A DNA stretch of 64,000 bases from Lolium rigidum (GCF_022539505.1 NC_061513.1:182620017-182684016); one strand, 5' to 3'. Positions 21,901-33,054 are shown, counted from the stretch's first letter. A program made the numbers and translations. Notes: generated by a model not told the origin, from the sequence alone.

Positions 21901-23507
21901 TGCCCTGGTCGAGGAACTTGCTGCGGATGATCTGCTATTGTGAAGCCGATATCTTGTCCTGACCAATTAAGGTACTCAACTGTTGGTGGAGGCATTTTCT
22001 CTGCCATAAACACCTGTCGTGAGATTACTTTTTGAGCTCTATTGGACGGCCTTCCCTTCTGAATCATCGACACTGCTCCGTTGGAGTTAGGATCAACATA
22101 GGGTGGTGGTGCGGGTGCTGCCGCTATTCTGAGCTGGTGTCGATTGTCCTCTGTAATCGCGGGAGGTGGCGGTAGATGAACTTCGCTCCTAGGCTCCCGA
22201 GGGTTTCTCTGTGTTGCTCGTGCGTGAGCGTTTTCTGCACATCTGAACATTGCTTGAAAATTTCGACAATCTTTCTGCAGGTGTCCTGACTGTCTTTTCC
22301 CATTGCTATCGAGGAAAAAATGCATCTGGCACGGTCCATTTAACATTTCTTCGGGAGACACAAAAGGTCTTGGAAACCTTGGCCCACTATTTTGCCTATT
22401 GCGGGAGTCGTCCCTATTATCGCTTCGCTGCTCATTGCTTCTCTGATAATCATCTCTGTTGCTTCCTCCTGTATTTGCCCGAAATCCTGCCGAAATTTGC
22501 CCTGGGGCGTCATAACTCGGATACTGCCGAGGAAATCGTCGCCTCGGTCGATAATTTCGACCACGGTCCTCCTCCGGCGACCTGTGTCGTTTATTGTGGA
22601 CAGCGTCTTCTCCGTCTGCCCATCTATTTGCTATCTCCATCAACGCGGATACTGTTTTTGGATTGGTCCTTCCCAAGTCCTCAACAAAATCTCCACGCCT
22701 GATTCCTGCGACAAACGCATCTATTGCTCTCTCGTCAGATATATTTTCTGCCGAGTTTTTTATGATGTTCCATCTTTGGATGTATTTTCTCATTGACTCA
22801 TCGGCTTTTGTCGACACGCCCTCGGCTCTTCTAACGACGCAGGCTTCTTGCATGTGGACCTGAAGTTCTTGACGAATACGTCCTCGAAACTTTCCCAGTT
22901 GTCGATGGATCCTGGCGGAAGTTTTTTGATCCAAGATCGTGCGGCTCCACTTAAGTGCACCTGAATACTTTGCATCGCTGTTGCTCTAGTTCCTCCGAGT
23001 TAGCTTCACCGTCTCGAGGTAATCAATTAACCGGTCCTCCGGATCTTGCGGGCCGTCGAACTTTTTGAAGTGATCGGGTAACTTGAATCTGAGGGGACTC
23101 GAGTTTTCGGACTCTTCTCGTGAAGCACGGTAGACCGCACATATCCTCGTCATTAAGCTCCGGGGACTGCCGATGATCCCTTCGCTTTGCCTTGCTCTAT
23201 CGACCCTCGCTTGTACTCCTGTGTCTCTTGCTCCACTTGGTCCTTCCGGAGCTGCCGCCGTTGCTGCCGCAGGTCGTGGACTATTTTGCCTTGCCGCTCC
23301 TTCGGGAGGCGTTGCTACGAACGCTGTCCCCATAGCTCCAACTCCTGCTAACGCCATGTTGTATAATGTCTCCCTTGGATCTCCTGGGGGTGGCCTGGAT
23401 GCGAGGATGTAAGCTTGTGTCGCCATATACCCAGCTTCTGGTGTCTTAGGGATAATATTTCCCCTTGTATCTATCGACATAAAAGACATGTCGAGGTTTT
23501 GAACCAA
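21900..23507 (-). pseudogene. Tat gag, capsid and knuckle region
   Basis: Reverse-strand reading. The retrotransposon-gag capsid stretch includes FKKFDGPQDPEDRLIDYLE near 23040, HLSGAARSWIKKLPPGSID near 22950 and MRKYIQRWNIIKNSAENISD near 22790. An R-, D- and N-rich basic region follows, then a knuckle-like CQMHFFLDSNGKRQSGHLQKDC near 22300, whose first half is expanded relative to CCHC. A stop at 22986-22988 and frame changes near 22980 and 22830 break it. Confidence 0.8.
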
Positions 23508-23602
23508 GAACTCTCTTTATGCTTCGGGTATGTGTTGTAACCTTGATCTTCCTCTGTTCCGAGCCTCCCTGTGGCTATCACCCGAAACTCTAGATTGTCC
23601 AC

Positions 23603-24439
23603 TTAGATCTGCCCTTCTCCTGCTGGATGCAGAAGCTGCCTCCTTTCTCTGTTCAACTCAGCTGTCTGTTTTTCTATTTCTCGGGCAGTTCGTGCGAGCA
23701 TATATTGATAAGCTTGCAGTTCTTGAGCTGTAGCTGTTGTCGTCATTGGTTCCGAACCATCTATGGCTTTTGCCGCTCTATCCCAGGCTGCCTGTGGAAG
23801 TTGGACTCTGACGCGTGGTGTGGGCCCGACATATTTAGTGCCCATACCTCTCCTTAGATCTGAGGGATCGACAAAAGGATTTCCCAACTCGTCGAAAGCC
23901 TCCGATGTTTCCTCTTGATTTTCGATAGCATAAATCTGATGATATTTTGTACTCAGATCTATGTTGGGTTCGGTGACATCATTGTTGAGATTGATGAAGA
24001 CCTTGCCCACTGTGAGAGATTTGTCGATGAAGTCGTAACTGTCGACATCGCTTGAGCCATCGCTTATATATGAGTCCGCGGATGACTCAAACGATGCGTT
24101 GCTGAAGATCTTGGCGAGTTTCTCTCTTGCTCTGATGCTGACGTAACGTGTTGCCGAAGTTTCTTCTTCTGACTCAGTTGACGATGCATAGCTTGAAAAA
24201 TCAGAATCGACCGCCGATGATCCCGACGAAATCGGAATTTCGACACGATACGATCCTTCCTTCTCGACGCGAAAGTGGAACCTTCCGAACGTCATCTCCA
24301 AGGGCTCCGCCAGATACGCATATGCATCCAAACGGGAGGGTGGGTGAGGAACAAAATCAACAAGACCAGCAGCGATCTGTTTACCTCGATCCATGGTGTT
24401 GCTTCCGGTTGACGATGTCGAAGATCTTGAACGTGCCAT
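23603..24439 (-). pseudogene. Tat gag, N-terminal part
   Basis: Open reverse-strand frame from ATG 24439 to a premature stop at 23603-23605. The product is acidic and rich in S, D and E, and ends in a helical AQELQAYQYMLARTAREIEK stretch near 23700. The ATG is the first after the primer site, 26 bases downstream of it. Confidence 0.75.
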
Positions 24440-24464
24440 CGAGATCAGATCCTTACGCCTCTAA

Positions 24465-24482
24465 TTCCCACAGACGGCGCCA
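24465..24482 (-). promoter_or_regulatory. Primer-binding site of the Tat element
   Basis: The reverse strand reads TGGCGCCGTCTGTGGGAA, two bases from the LTR end at 24485. It starts with the TGG that pairs with a tRNA CCA end. I leave the exact tRNA unnamed. Confidence 0.85.
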
Positions 24483-24484
24483 AT

Positions 24485-24872
24485 TGACAAGGGATTAACT
24501 TATCAATGCCTATGGATTATAGGCTAGGGTTTAGTTAGAAGTAGAGGGCAAGTAGATCTCGAAGGTTTCAGCCGAAAAGTACTCGACGAATATGAAAACT
24601 AGGGTTTGCAGACAATGATTCGATGATCTTCTCGTCCCTCGACCCCCCTTTATATAGGAGGTGGAGCCGAGGGATTCGTGCTATACAAGGATTACAGAGT
24701 CCGGGACGGTTTCTAACTCATCCCGCCAGATTACAAATAACACTTCCTATTACAACTCTATCTTTTCCTTAAATACATCTTGGGCTCTCGAGCCTTCTTA
24801 TCCTTCGGGTAGTGGGCCTTCAATAAACCCCGGGTACTATATTCGGCAGGCCCATTTGGGATGCCTATGTCA
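24485..24872 (-). repeat. 5' LTR of the Tat element
   Basis: 388 bp. It differs from 13778-14162 by a 3-bp AGG insertion next to the TATA box (24649-24656, reverse strand) and by two adjacent-site substitutions near 24704. Confidence 0.95.
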
Positions 24873-26126
24873 GCCGGTGAAAGCGCATTTCTCCCATAAT
24901 CTAGTTTTGTGTGTTTGTTGACAATCTAAAGATAATTAACCATGCACTTGTGTTTTCTAGATCATAGATTTGAAAAGAGTGTCACTGTTGTCGACCCCTC
25001 AAAAGTGAAAAGAATATTGGCGCCCGTAGTGTTGTGGTCAAGTGTCTACTGGTGCTCCAAGATTTATTACAAGGGTTGGCATCGAATGATGGATGAGAGT
25101 ATAGTTGATGTAGCTTCCATGCCGGAGACTCCGCACTTAGGCTGGATACTCTGGTCTCCTGACCGGAGACTCCGGTAAGGTTTCCGGAGAAGTCCCCGGT
25201 CCCTGCCGCCTCATGTTCTGGTGGGGGGATGTGCGGAGACTTTGGGATGGACTGGAGACTCTAGGACGGAGATTCCGGTGTTGAAGAACGCAAGACCGGA
25301 GACTCCGGTATCAAACACGGGAGACTTCGGTCTAAGTGATTTGCACACCGGAGACTCCGGTCCAAGTGAAGGTGCAACGGCCCCATTTATTATGGGGGTA
25401 TCAATATCACCCTTCTTCTCCAAATGAAGGTTGCGGCTTCTACTCTCTCCCATCCATTGTTCCAAAGCTCAAAACTCATAGATATCCCTCCCTAGCCACT
25501 CAAACTTGTTGATCTCTTGGGAATCAAGGGAGGAACCTTAGATCTACACTTCCACCAAAGGGATTTGAGTATCCCACTTGTTTGTAGAAGATTCATGTTG
25601 TGCAACCATAGCTTCGTGAGAAGTCGCCCTCAGATCTTGCTTTGTGTTGTAAAAGCTCTGTGGTCGGTTGTTGGGAGCCTCCAATTGAGTTGTGGATGTG
25701 TGTCCCAACCTTGCTGTAAAGGTGCCGGTTGCGACCTTAAGGCAACCGCTTAGTAGAGCGTGAGCTAGGCCTTCGTGGTGGTGCTCACCTGAGAATAGGG
25801 TGAGGCCTTTGTGGCGTTGGTAGGCCATCGTGGCACCACACCCCTCCAACGTAGAAGTACTTCCCTTTAAAAGGAAGGAACTATGGGAATCATACCCTTG
25901 CGTCTCCGCATGCTCCACCTCAGTTACTTCTATCCTTTAACGAACTTTACTACTTGTATCCTGTATCGTGTATTGCTTGCTTGCATCTTGTCATATTGGT
26001 AAGTTCACATAGTTGCATATCTAGATAATTTACCTTTGTGTCAAGCCTAAATTGGAAAAATTATTAAAATTTGATGAAGCACCTATTCACCCCCCCCTCT
26101 AGGTGCCATACGATCCTTTCAGCCGG
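24873..26126 (+). mobile_element. Solo LTR with GCCGG target duplication
   Basis: The LTR is 24878-26121 (1244 bp). It begins TGAAAGCGCAT and ends GATCCTTTCA, giving inverted TGAAAG/CTTTCA ends. GCCGG lies at 24873-24877 and 26122-26126. It contains an array of GGAGACTCCGGT units (about 25110-25365). No coding region is seen. Its left target copy is also the right target copy of the Tat element. By its ends it resembles SIRE/Maximus-type copia LTRs (from memory). Confidence 0.9.
25110..25365. repeat. Degenerate GGAGACTCCGG array in the solo LTR
   Basis: About eight degenerate copies of a self-complementary core CCGGAGACTCCGG lie in the first third of the LTR. This is the same position and symmetry as the GGAACTTCCGG array near 10666-10790 and the GGCACCGGCC array near 27237-27600, but with a different core. 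Confidence 0.8.
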
Positions 26127-27047
26127 CCTCCAGTGTCTCCGCTTCGGTTTGCCTGGGAAGACCACCGCTGAGGCTCCTGCAAACACGCCGCCATCACTCC
26201 TCGCCACCGCCGCCACCGCACGCCGGGCGGTTCTCTTGCTCATAGCCGCGGCAACTTTATATTGATCATGCTTTGTGGTGGAAGGATCAATACCGGCTCG
26301 TCCCGAACAGCAGGTTCTACCGGTTTCTTCTTACTAGTGTTGTTGGTCAACTTCAGATCATTGATGAAGCTCTGAACAAAGCTAAACGTTGACAGTGGGC
26401 TTTGGTAGTGTTGCTCATGGATTGCATTTCTTCTCGCAGGACAAATGGACCACAAAGTCACAAAAACCATTGCCCGATCATCAAATTTTAGTGTCTGCAT
26501 CAGGTTCGCAAGCCACAAAATTGCATCTCCTTCATCTGAACCGCACAAATGTTCGGTTATGTCATTGTCGACTAGATCCCAGACGCACCTATACATGGTG
26601 CAATCTAAGAGCGTGTGTCGCCATGAATCCGCTGCTCCGCATAGCTGGCAACGATCATCATTCGCCATTCTATGATAGTTTCTGAGGCCACAAGAACATA
26701 TTCTCTTTAGAAGGTACTTTAGTATGCCATAGACTGCTCCACTGCTTTTCAGTCTGCTCTCCATTCGAGGCACCTGCTCGTCCCTCTAGCCAAGCCTCTT
26801 TCCTCTCCCTTGTGAAAACCAACATACGGTAAGCTGACCTCTCAAAGAAAAAACCTCTGCGGTCGTAGAGCCATGCCCAGATGTCAAATGACCGTCTGTT
26901 GCTCAAAGGAATCTGCAACATAATCTCTACGTCCATCGGCAGTAGATATTGATGGAGCTTTTCTTCATTCGAGGTGGCCGTTGGTGTGTCGATGAAGGTT
27001 GACACGGTCAATGGGGTTCCCTGGCTAGGCATGCCATAGGACGAAGT
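26122..27047 (-). pseudogene. LINE ORF2 C-terminal part: zinc-binding and start of RNase H (piece 1 of 3)
   Basis: Reverse-strand reading of a non-LTR retrotransposon. The region before the zinc finger includes FDIWAWLYDRRGFFFERSAY near 26880. The zinc-binding reverse-transcriptase-associated domain has CQLCGAADSWRHTLLDC near 26650. RNase H then begins near 26270 and continues in the pieces at 13708-13777 and 12076-12127. Frame changes lie near 26690 and 26280. The reverse transcriptase and endonuclease parts are absent, cut by the LTR starting at 27048. This LINE is the oldest host layer of the left third of the window. Confidence 0.83.
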
Positions 27048-28011
27048 TGTAAGGCTATTTTACCCTTATCCATTATTTTGGTAACAATGACATCGTTGCT
27101 ATAGTAATCGGACTAATACATGCCTATAAGATTATTCTCAGGTATTAGTCTAACAGGCATAATGGTGTATCAATGGAACAAGAAGGTAAAGGGAGACCCC
27201 CCACTTCGACAAAAATAAGGAACAACATTTCAGCCTCTGGCCGGCATGTGGCCCGGCGGCACCGGCCGTGGCACCGGCTGGCCCGACGCCGACCGGCCCT
27301 GGCACCGGTGAAATCCGGGGCACATGTTTTGTAAGTCCAGAAGATGGCCCGGTTCTGGCCCGGCACACGGTCCGGTTCCTGCCGGATGGTCCGGCTCGTG
27401 GCCCGGTGGCACCGGCCCCAGCACCGGACCACTCGGCGCAGTCCGGCTCCTGCACCGGTGACATCCGGAGCACATGTTTTGTAAGTCCATAAGCCGCCCG
27501 GTTCTGGCCCAATGCACGATCCGGTTCCAGCCAGATGGTCCGGCGTGTGGCACGGCGGCACCGACCCCTACGCCGGATGGCCCGGCCCCAGGCCCGGCAG
27601 ACCGGCTCCCTTGACTGTTTCCTGAGCTGAACAAGTCACAACGGTTGGATTTCGTGAAGACATATAAATACCCCTTCACCTAGCTCAGAACACGTAGGCA
27701 CTACATTACAAATTGTTCTTGAGCTCTCTCTCTCTCATACTCCATTGATAGAAACACCAAAAGCCTCAGATCTCCCTCCTCCTCCACCCAAACTCGAATC
27801 CCTCCGAGGAAAAGATAGAGGAGGTCTTGATCTATAGTTCCACCAAGCCAAATCTTGTTCCCCATTGTATTATCGAGATACCTGCTCTCTAGGGTTCCTT
27901 GGAAACCCTAGGTGGGCAAAAGAAGTCCGGAAGCATCTGGGTTGTGGATTTGCTCCTGAAAAGATTGTGAAGGTTTGGAGGCTGCCTCAAAGTCTACCAC
28001 AAGTGAGTGAG
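27048..28011 (+). mobile_element. Truncated LTR with GC-rich array and TATA box
   Basis: Starts TGTAAGGCTATTT against LINE sequence. It has a GGCACCGGCC-type array (27237-27600), TATAAATA at 27663-27670 and a CT run (27726-27740). It is broken at 28011 by an Athila LTR piece, so its 3' end and target duplication are not visible. The layout matches the forward LTR at 24878 and the forward signals of 10613-12075. No CDS is supported; the long GC-rich frames here are repeat artefacts. Confidence 0.7.
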
Positions 28012-28194
28012 TGATGACCCACAAGTATAGGGGATCGCAACAGTCTTCGAGGGAAGTATTACCCAATTTATTGATTCGACACAAGGGGAGACAAAGAACA
28101 CTTGGAAGCCTTAACAACGGAGTTGTCAATTCGATTGCACTCGGAAACGGACTTGCTCGCGTGAGTTTATCAGCGATAACAGCTTTATAGCGTG
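28012..28194 (-). mobile_element. Athila LTR end fragment
   Basis: Base for base it follows the start of the LTR at 61753 (TGATGACCCACAAGTATA onward) for about 183 bp. It stops within a GCGTGGATGGCGAG stretch, where the Tat-like LTR takes over. No target duplication is recognised. Confidence 0.8.
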
Positions 28195-28985
28195 GATGGC
28201 GAGCAACGTGGTTTTTCTTAGATGTGTTAGGGTTAGCATTGTTCTTACGTATCATATGCGGCCATTGAGTACAACCCTTATACATCTGAGCCGCCTACCC
28301 ACACTCTGCCTTGGAGTTGTCAGGGCGGCACCTCGCTTGGATCATAGTTTAGTAGATCCGATCCGTTACGATTGCTCCTTGTTCCCGCAAGGATTAGTTT
28401 AACATCCGTAATAGTTAGGCCTGTACAAGGTTGGAGGATCCAGCGGCTGTAGGGTGAGGTTTGCTAGGCCTAGACAGGATGTTCCGGATCAACCTCGTGT
28501 TGGTTTTTAGGCCCTGTCTAGGATCGGCGGACGGGTCACCGTGCACGAGCGCGAGGCCCAATCGTGAGTAGGGATGATCCGATTATGCGGTGAAAACCCT
28601 AAATCGTCGTAGATCTCATTAGCTTTATCTTGATCAAGCAGGACCACCATATGTTCGGGACACCTTGTACGAATCATGAGTGAGATCGGCTCTTTGAGCC
28701 GATTCACGAGGATAACACAGAGCCGATCGAGGCTCGTATTTAATGTTTACGTGTATGCCATGCAGGAAACCAAGCGCAGGCATCATCCAACACCCTCTCC
28801 CCACCGTGGGTATAGGTCAGTGTGGCACGCCCTAGCGATAGCATCGGACGTGGGACCAAAGGAGGCTCTGCGGGCCGTCGCCTCCGAGTGGACCTGGGGC
28901 CGCCCGGGCAGCCCCTAGTTGTTCCCGGCCCACCGTGCTGCCGGGCCACACGCCCGCGCCGCAAGTGGGCTCTTCGACGCCAACA

Positions 28986-30430
28986 CACTTGCCCGCGCAC
29001 GCCGGGGACGACCTTCGACATCCACCATCATCGCCACCTGCGGATCCGAGAGGGCGGAAAGCACTCCCGCCGGGCACGAGGATCCGCCTCGATGAGCTCA
29101 AGAAGAAACATGACGAGACCAAGGCAACCCTCGCAGCCGAACCTACCTCGGCCTCTTTCCGGGCAGCATCCCTCTCACATGGCATCAAGTGGAAAGGGGT
29201 TCTCACATGAAAGTGCGGCCCCCTGCGCCCGTCCGCCGCGGCGGCGCATTGGCAGCACCAGAGTACCCACGACCGCGTCCACCATTAACATGCAGGGCGT
29301 TACTTACCTTGAAGGGTGCCACCCAAGATCCTCACCAGCGACGTCAACGTGGTAGGGACTCCGGGCACCACCCCTCGGTAAGGACGGAGATGAGTGGCAG
29401 CCGCCTTCATAGCAAAGACACACAGGAAGCCGCTTCCACGCGAACGCCTCCGGCCAAGGCAGGCAAGCGCTACGTCACGAGGGAGAAGTGGAAGAACATA
29501 AGATATCAGCTGACCTCTCTCTCGATCACCTCCTCAACAAGTATGTGAGTCGAGCATGACCAACGCCTCGGCGATACAACGACTGATGATGAAGAAGATC
29601 GTCCGGCTAGGGACGACAGGAGACATCGTCGGCATGATCACGACGAGGAGCGATACGAGCGCTCACGCCGTGGGAAAAGTCGAGGAAAGAGACGATGTGG
29701 ATGAGGCACCGGGACGCCCCTTCTTCGGTTACACCGCTGGGATTCGTGAATGAGCCGATTGCCCACAATCGGCACTGCCCGAATGCAACACGAAGAAGAA
29801 GGAGACAGCCAACGTGTCCGTGTTCAAGCGCCCTAGGGCCTCTCCCGCCACAAAGCAAACGTCTTGAGTCCCTCGGTTAGAAGATTTCGAGGATTCGAAG
29901 ACGAGGGGGAAGAAGAAGACAGTGCACCACCGGCCAAGGTGGTGCCTCGATGGGCTCAGCCGTTCCCGTAAGCGCGAGGGTTCAGCGATTGCGCGGCTCC
30001 GGAGGAAGCCGAAAGGCTATACTTGCATACACCGAGGAAGGCACGACCTGATCCGGCTGCAAAAAGTTCAGCGCACCCCTGGATGAAGAGGGTCGTCCAC
30101 GGAAAATGGAGTGGCGCCCCAAGCAAAGGAAAGCCGATGACGAAACATCGGCTGGCACAAACATGGTGCTCGTCCTTCCGACGAAGCTTGGTGCTCCACG
30201 TTCACACGATGCACTCAAGGTGGACGACAGCAAGCGCACCAACATGATAAAGTCAGAGATTGGGCTGGTTTTATCTACCGGCCTGAACGAGTAGCAAGAA
30301 CAAACCAATGAACAAACATGGCGAGGCTGATCCTTGTGATCGGCCCCAAAAAATTTATGGAGGAACATTACAAAACCTTCATCGAGCAAGCAACGTAGAG
30401 GCCGATTCCAGCAATCGGCCAAAATTTATC
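28986..30430 (+). pseudogene. gag remnants of copy A
   Basis: Scattered matches to gag of the 42371 copy. They include RIRLDELKKKHDETKA near 29085, HGIKWKG near 29180, VTREKWKNIRYQL near 29477, DDRRHRRHDHDEERYERS near 29608 and KKETANVSVFKR near 29791. The blocks are in different frames with many stops, and the middle of gag is deleted. It is not translatable. Confidence 0.75.
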
Positions 30431-31528
30431 CTCACCATCCATTCTGCCTGGGTTCAACGTTTGATCTAGCATGGATTACCTAAAGAGCCGATACCATCAA
30501 GTCTTTTGACAGAATCGGCTCGGGGGAGCACCTAGGTGGATAAAACACGAGGATATGAAGTAGGAGTATCTTGCAAACGACCAGCAGCCCGAGATATTCC
30601 TTGATGATGGGTATTGGAGTATGGGGGCCGATACACCCGAGATATTCCTTGATGATGGGTATTGGAGTATGGGGGCCGATACATAAATCGGCCGAAAAAA
30701 TCAAAAAAATTTAAGCACAGCCGATGCAGCAGACATCGTCTTAAGGTTAAGGAAGTGGGCCACGAAGAGAGACTCTAATGGAGAAACTCCTCAATGGAGT
30801 GGTTTAAGGGCTCAGATCTTCTCTTCAAGAACAATGCCAAGAGAAGCATGGACGTGCAGATCAGGCTAAGGGTGGGTTGCCTCAGATCCACCAAAGGAAA
30901 GGAGCCGATCTGGCCTGCAAAGACAAAGAAGCGGACTGAAAAAGATCGGGGGGCAGCTCACCCTCGAAGGTTCTCGCACTCCGGAGATCCGATTTTGTTG
31001 GGAATCGGGCTGGCTGCTGCATGATAGTTCTCTCGGACATGATCTAGCCCAGGTCCATTTGTCTGAATGGCATGCCCTTGTCTCTGTTTCGCCTTGACTG
31101 AGACTCGGGGGGCAGCTGGCTTGGTGGATGCTCTGTTTTTGAAAGCCGATTGAGTGGCCATCGGCTAGTCCTGTGCCGCGATTTGCGTCAAGGGTGGTGA
31201 TCTGGCGGAACTCAAATTCATTATTCGAAAGGATGAAGGATATTTCATGAAGACTTGATGCGCTGACATCGGCTTTTTGAGTTTTGACCAAGATTGCAGT
31301 CACCCTGTGGTCGAAGAAAGAAAGGGCGGATTATGAGAGACTGATGCGTCGCCATCGGCTCATTGAGAATCGGTTTAAAAGAAATCAGCAAAGTCAGATT
31401 GGAGAAACTTCTTCATTCATAAACAGGATTTCTTACAAAGAAAGAGCCGATTGCTCAAAGAAGGAAGAACAAAAGAAGGGTCTATTGACCAATCTACTAC
31501 TGCTAGGCCTATGCTAGTAGATCCTAAT
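30431..31528. other. Noncoding region of copy A with dispersed AGCCGAT motifs
   Basis: No CDS. The heptamer AGCCGAT or its complement ATCGGCT occurs many times, for example near 30486, 30513, 30902, 31144, 31165, 31266, 31353 and 31446. The equivalent region of the other copy (44400-45300) has the same feature. A 48-bp duplication lies inside. Confidence 0.7.
30588..30683. repeat. 48-bp tandem duplication
   Basis: Two identical 48-bp units (30588-30635 and 30636-30683) contain GATGATGGGTATTGGAGTAT and end in a GCCGAT motif. Confidence 0.9.
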
Positions 31529-31977
31529 CTACGGGCCATCGCTGCCCTCGTCGTCATCCTCGGAACTCTCATCGGCACTGCTGCCGATGGGCTCCTCGTC
31601 GCTACTCCCGTAGCCCTCTACGGGAGCTTCATCCCCGTCTTCATCGTCGCTTGCTGTCGTCGTCCCACCACATGCGGAGGCGTTTCGCGGCGGGTAGCCC
31701 TCGAGGGAGTCGTCGTCGCCGTCATCGTCTTCCTTTTCCTCTTCGAGAGGTGGGGCAGCCGTCCCGGGGAACCGGTCGTCCTCGCTTTCCGACTCTGGCT
31801 CCTCGTCGGCGAGGAACCGAAGATCTTCATCCCCGCTGGTCAAGGACTGTCGTCCTCGGACCAGATGGAGGAGGCGTGGCTCTCCTCGTCCCATTCTTCT
31901 GGGGCACGGATGTCCGGCGGCGTCTCGCGGGAGGAGGAGGACCCGTAGGAAAGCTCGGAGGAGGAGGAAGAAGACAT
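31529..31977 (-). pseudogene. Antisense acidic ORF of copy A (frameshifted)
   Basis: Opposite in strand to the element. It starts at ATG 31977 and matches the intact ORF at 43809-44264. It has lost one base near 31849, which ends the first frame within a few codons, and it has two further small shifts around 31670-31720. The C-terminal SSDEEPIGSSADESSEDDDE stretch survives. Confidence 0.85.
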
Positions 31978-32258
31978 GGTGGTACAGGAGGGTTTTTGGT
32001 GCTAATGCGAGGAGGACGAAGGAGGAGCAAGCTGTTTAGAACGGTTAAATAAAAGGGATATGAGGGAGATTCAATGCCACAGCAGTTTCCGAGGAGATGT
32101 TGCCCAACAGGAAAATTTTGCGGCCACGTGGAGAAGTGGAGGGGGCAAGGCATCATGATGAGGATTCTGCGGCGGGTTTCTGCTCTACCACGACATGACC
32201 CGACGAAAGAAAAGCGTAATGATTTTGGAAATATCATTTCCAAAACCAGGGGGGCATG

Positions 32259-32571
32259 TGTTATCACCAGAATTTGACCGAGTCAGAGGTGGGCCGCGAT
32301 CAAGATGGACTTGAAGAATATATATAGAAGAAATACGTGAATCGGCCTTACATGCAAAGTTTGGGCTAGTTTGCCCTTGTATCATGTAACATATTAGATT
32401 ACGTATCGATTAGGAGTTAGAGTTTTACCCGTGCACGGTTGGGTGCACGCCCGAATTAGAAAGTCCCTTGGACTATAAATATGTATCTAGGGTTTATGGA
32501 ATAAACAACAACCAACGTTCAACACAAACAAATCTCGGCGCATCGCCAACTCCTTCGTCTCGAGGGTCCTC
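32259..32571 (+). repeat. 3' LTR of copy A, incomplete
   Basis: Begins TGTTATCACCAGAATTTGACC and follows the complement of the LTR ending at 49926. It runs into the N gap at 32572, with about three quarters of the LTR missing. Confidence 0.9.
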
Positions 32572-32671
32572 NNNNNNNNNNNNNNNNNNNNNNNNNNNNN
32601 NNNNNNNNNNNNNNNNNNNNNNNNNNNNNNNNNNNNNNNNNNNNNNNNNNNNNNNNNNNNNNNNNNNNNNN
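32572..32671. other. Assembly gap of 100 N
   Basis: Exactly 100 undetermined bases, a common placeholder for a gap of unknown size. The two sides belong to different element families. Confidence 0.99.
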
Positions 32672-33054
32672 CGAAGCTCCGCCGAACTTCTACACCGCCA
32701 CCGACACCACGCCGTCGTCTTTGTCGGATTCAAGAGGAGCTACTACTTCCGCTGCCCGCTGGAACGGGGAGGTGGACGTCGTCTTCATCAACAACCGAAC
32801 GTGTGACCGAGTACGGAGGTGCTGCTCGTTCGTGGCGCCGGAACCGATCGTGATCAAGATCTTCTACGCGCTTTTGCAAGCGGCAAGTGAACGTCTACCG
32901 CAGCAACAAGAGCCTCATCTTGTAGGCTTTGGAATCTCTTCAAGGGTGAGACTCGATACCCCCTCGTTGCTACCGTCTTCTAGATTGCATCTTGGCTTGG
33001 ATTGCGTGTTCGCGGTAGGAAAATTTTTGTTTTCTATGCAACGTTATCCTACAG
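32672..33054 (+). mobile_element. 3' end of a copia-type LTR
   Basis: Ends TATGCAACGTTATCCTACA, like the BARE/Angela group whose LTRs close with a TTTTCTATGCAACG block (from memory). The beginning is in the gap. No internal region follows; the next bases belong to another LTR, so it is a solo LTR or the 3' LTR of a gapped element. Confidence 0.7.

Larger units (their letters stand above)
13773..24877 (-). mobile_element. Tat/Retand-type gypsy element with an antisense spliced gene
   Basis: LTR to LTR is 13778-24872, with GCCGG on both sides. LTRs are short (385 and 388 bp) and begin TGACATAGGC on the reverse strand. Reverse-strand order is primer site, gag, protease, reverse transcriptase, RNase H, a second archaeal-type RNase H and the integrase zinc-binding domain. 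The integrase core is missing. Two RNase H domains and an antisense gene beyond pol are marks of the Tat lineage. The two LTRs differ by two substitutions and one 3-bp indel by my reading, so insertion was recent, yet the polyprotein is broken. Confidence 0.9.
28195..32571 (+). mobile_element. Copy A: shrunken Tat-like element, forward, cut by the gap
   Basis: Inverted relative to the full copy at 42371-49926. Order is 5' LTR missing its first ~400 bp (28195-28985), gag debris, a noncoding repeat region, an antisense acidic ORF, a polypurine tract (AAAACCAGGGGGGCATG, 32242-32258) and the 3' LTR from 32259 into the N gap. Its interior is about 3.3 kb against 5.2 kb in the full copy. Much of gag and the whole protease are gone. 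Confidence 0.85.

Noticed and set aside
24878..26121. 3' LTR of an element with its 5' partner at 10613
   Set aside because: Its own 5-bp duplication GCCGG lies on both sides, so it is a solo LTR; the 10613 LTR has different 5' ends and flanks.
27145..27679. Three overlapping GC-rich ORFs on the reverse strand
   Set aside because: They are readings of the GGCACCGGCC array in several frames and carry no domain.
28822..29355. 177-codon forward ORF
   Set aside because: It runs across the LTR end, primer site and gag start of copy A; the gag match is in another frame.
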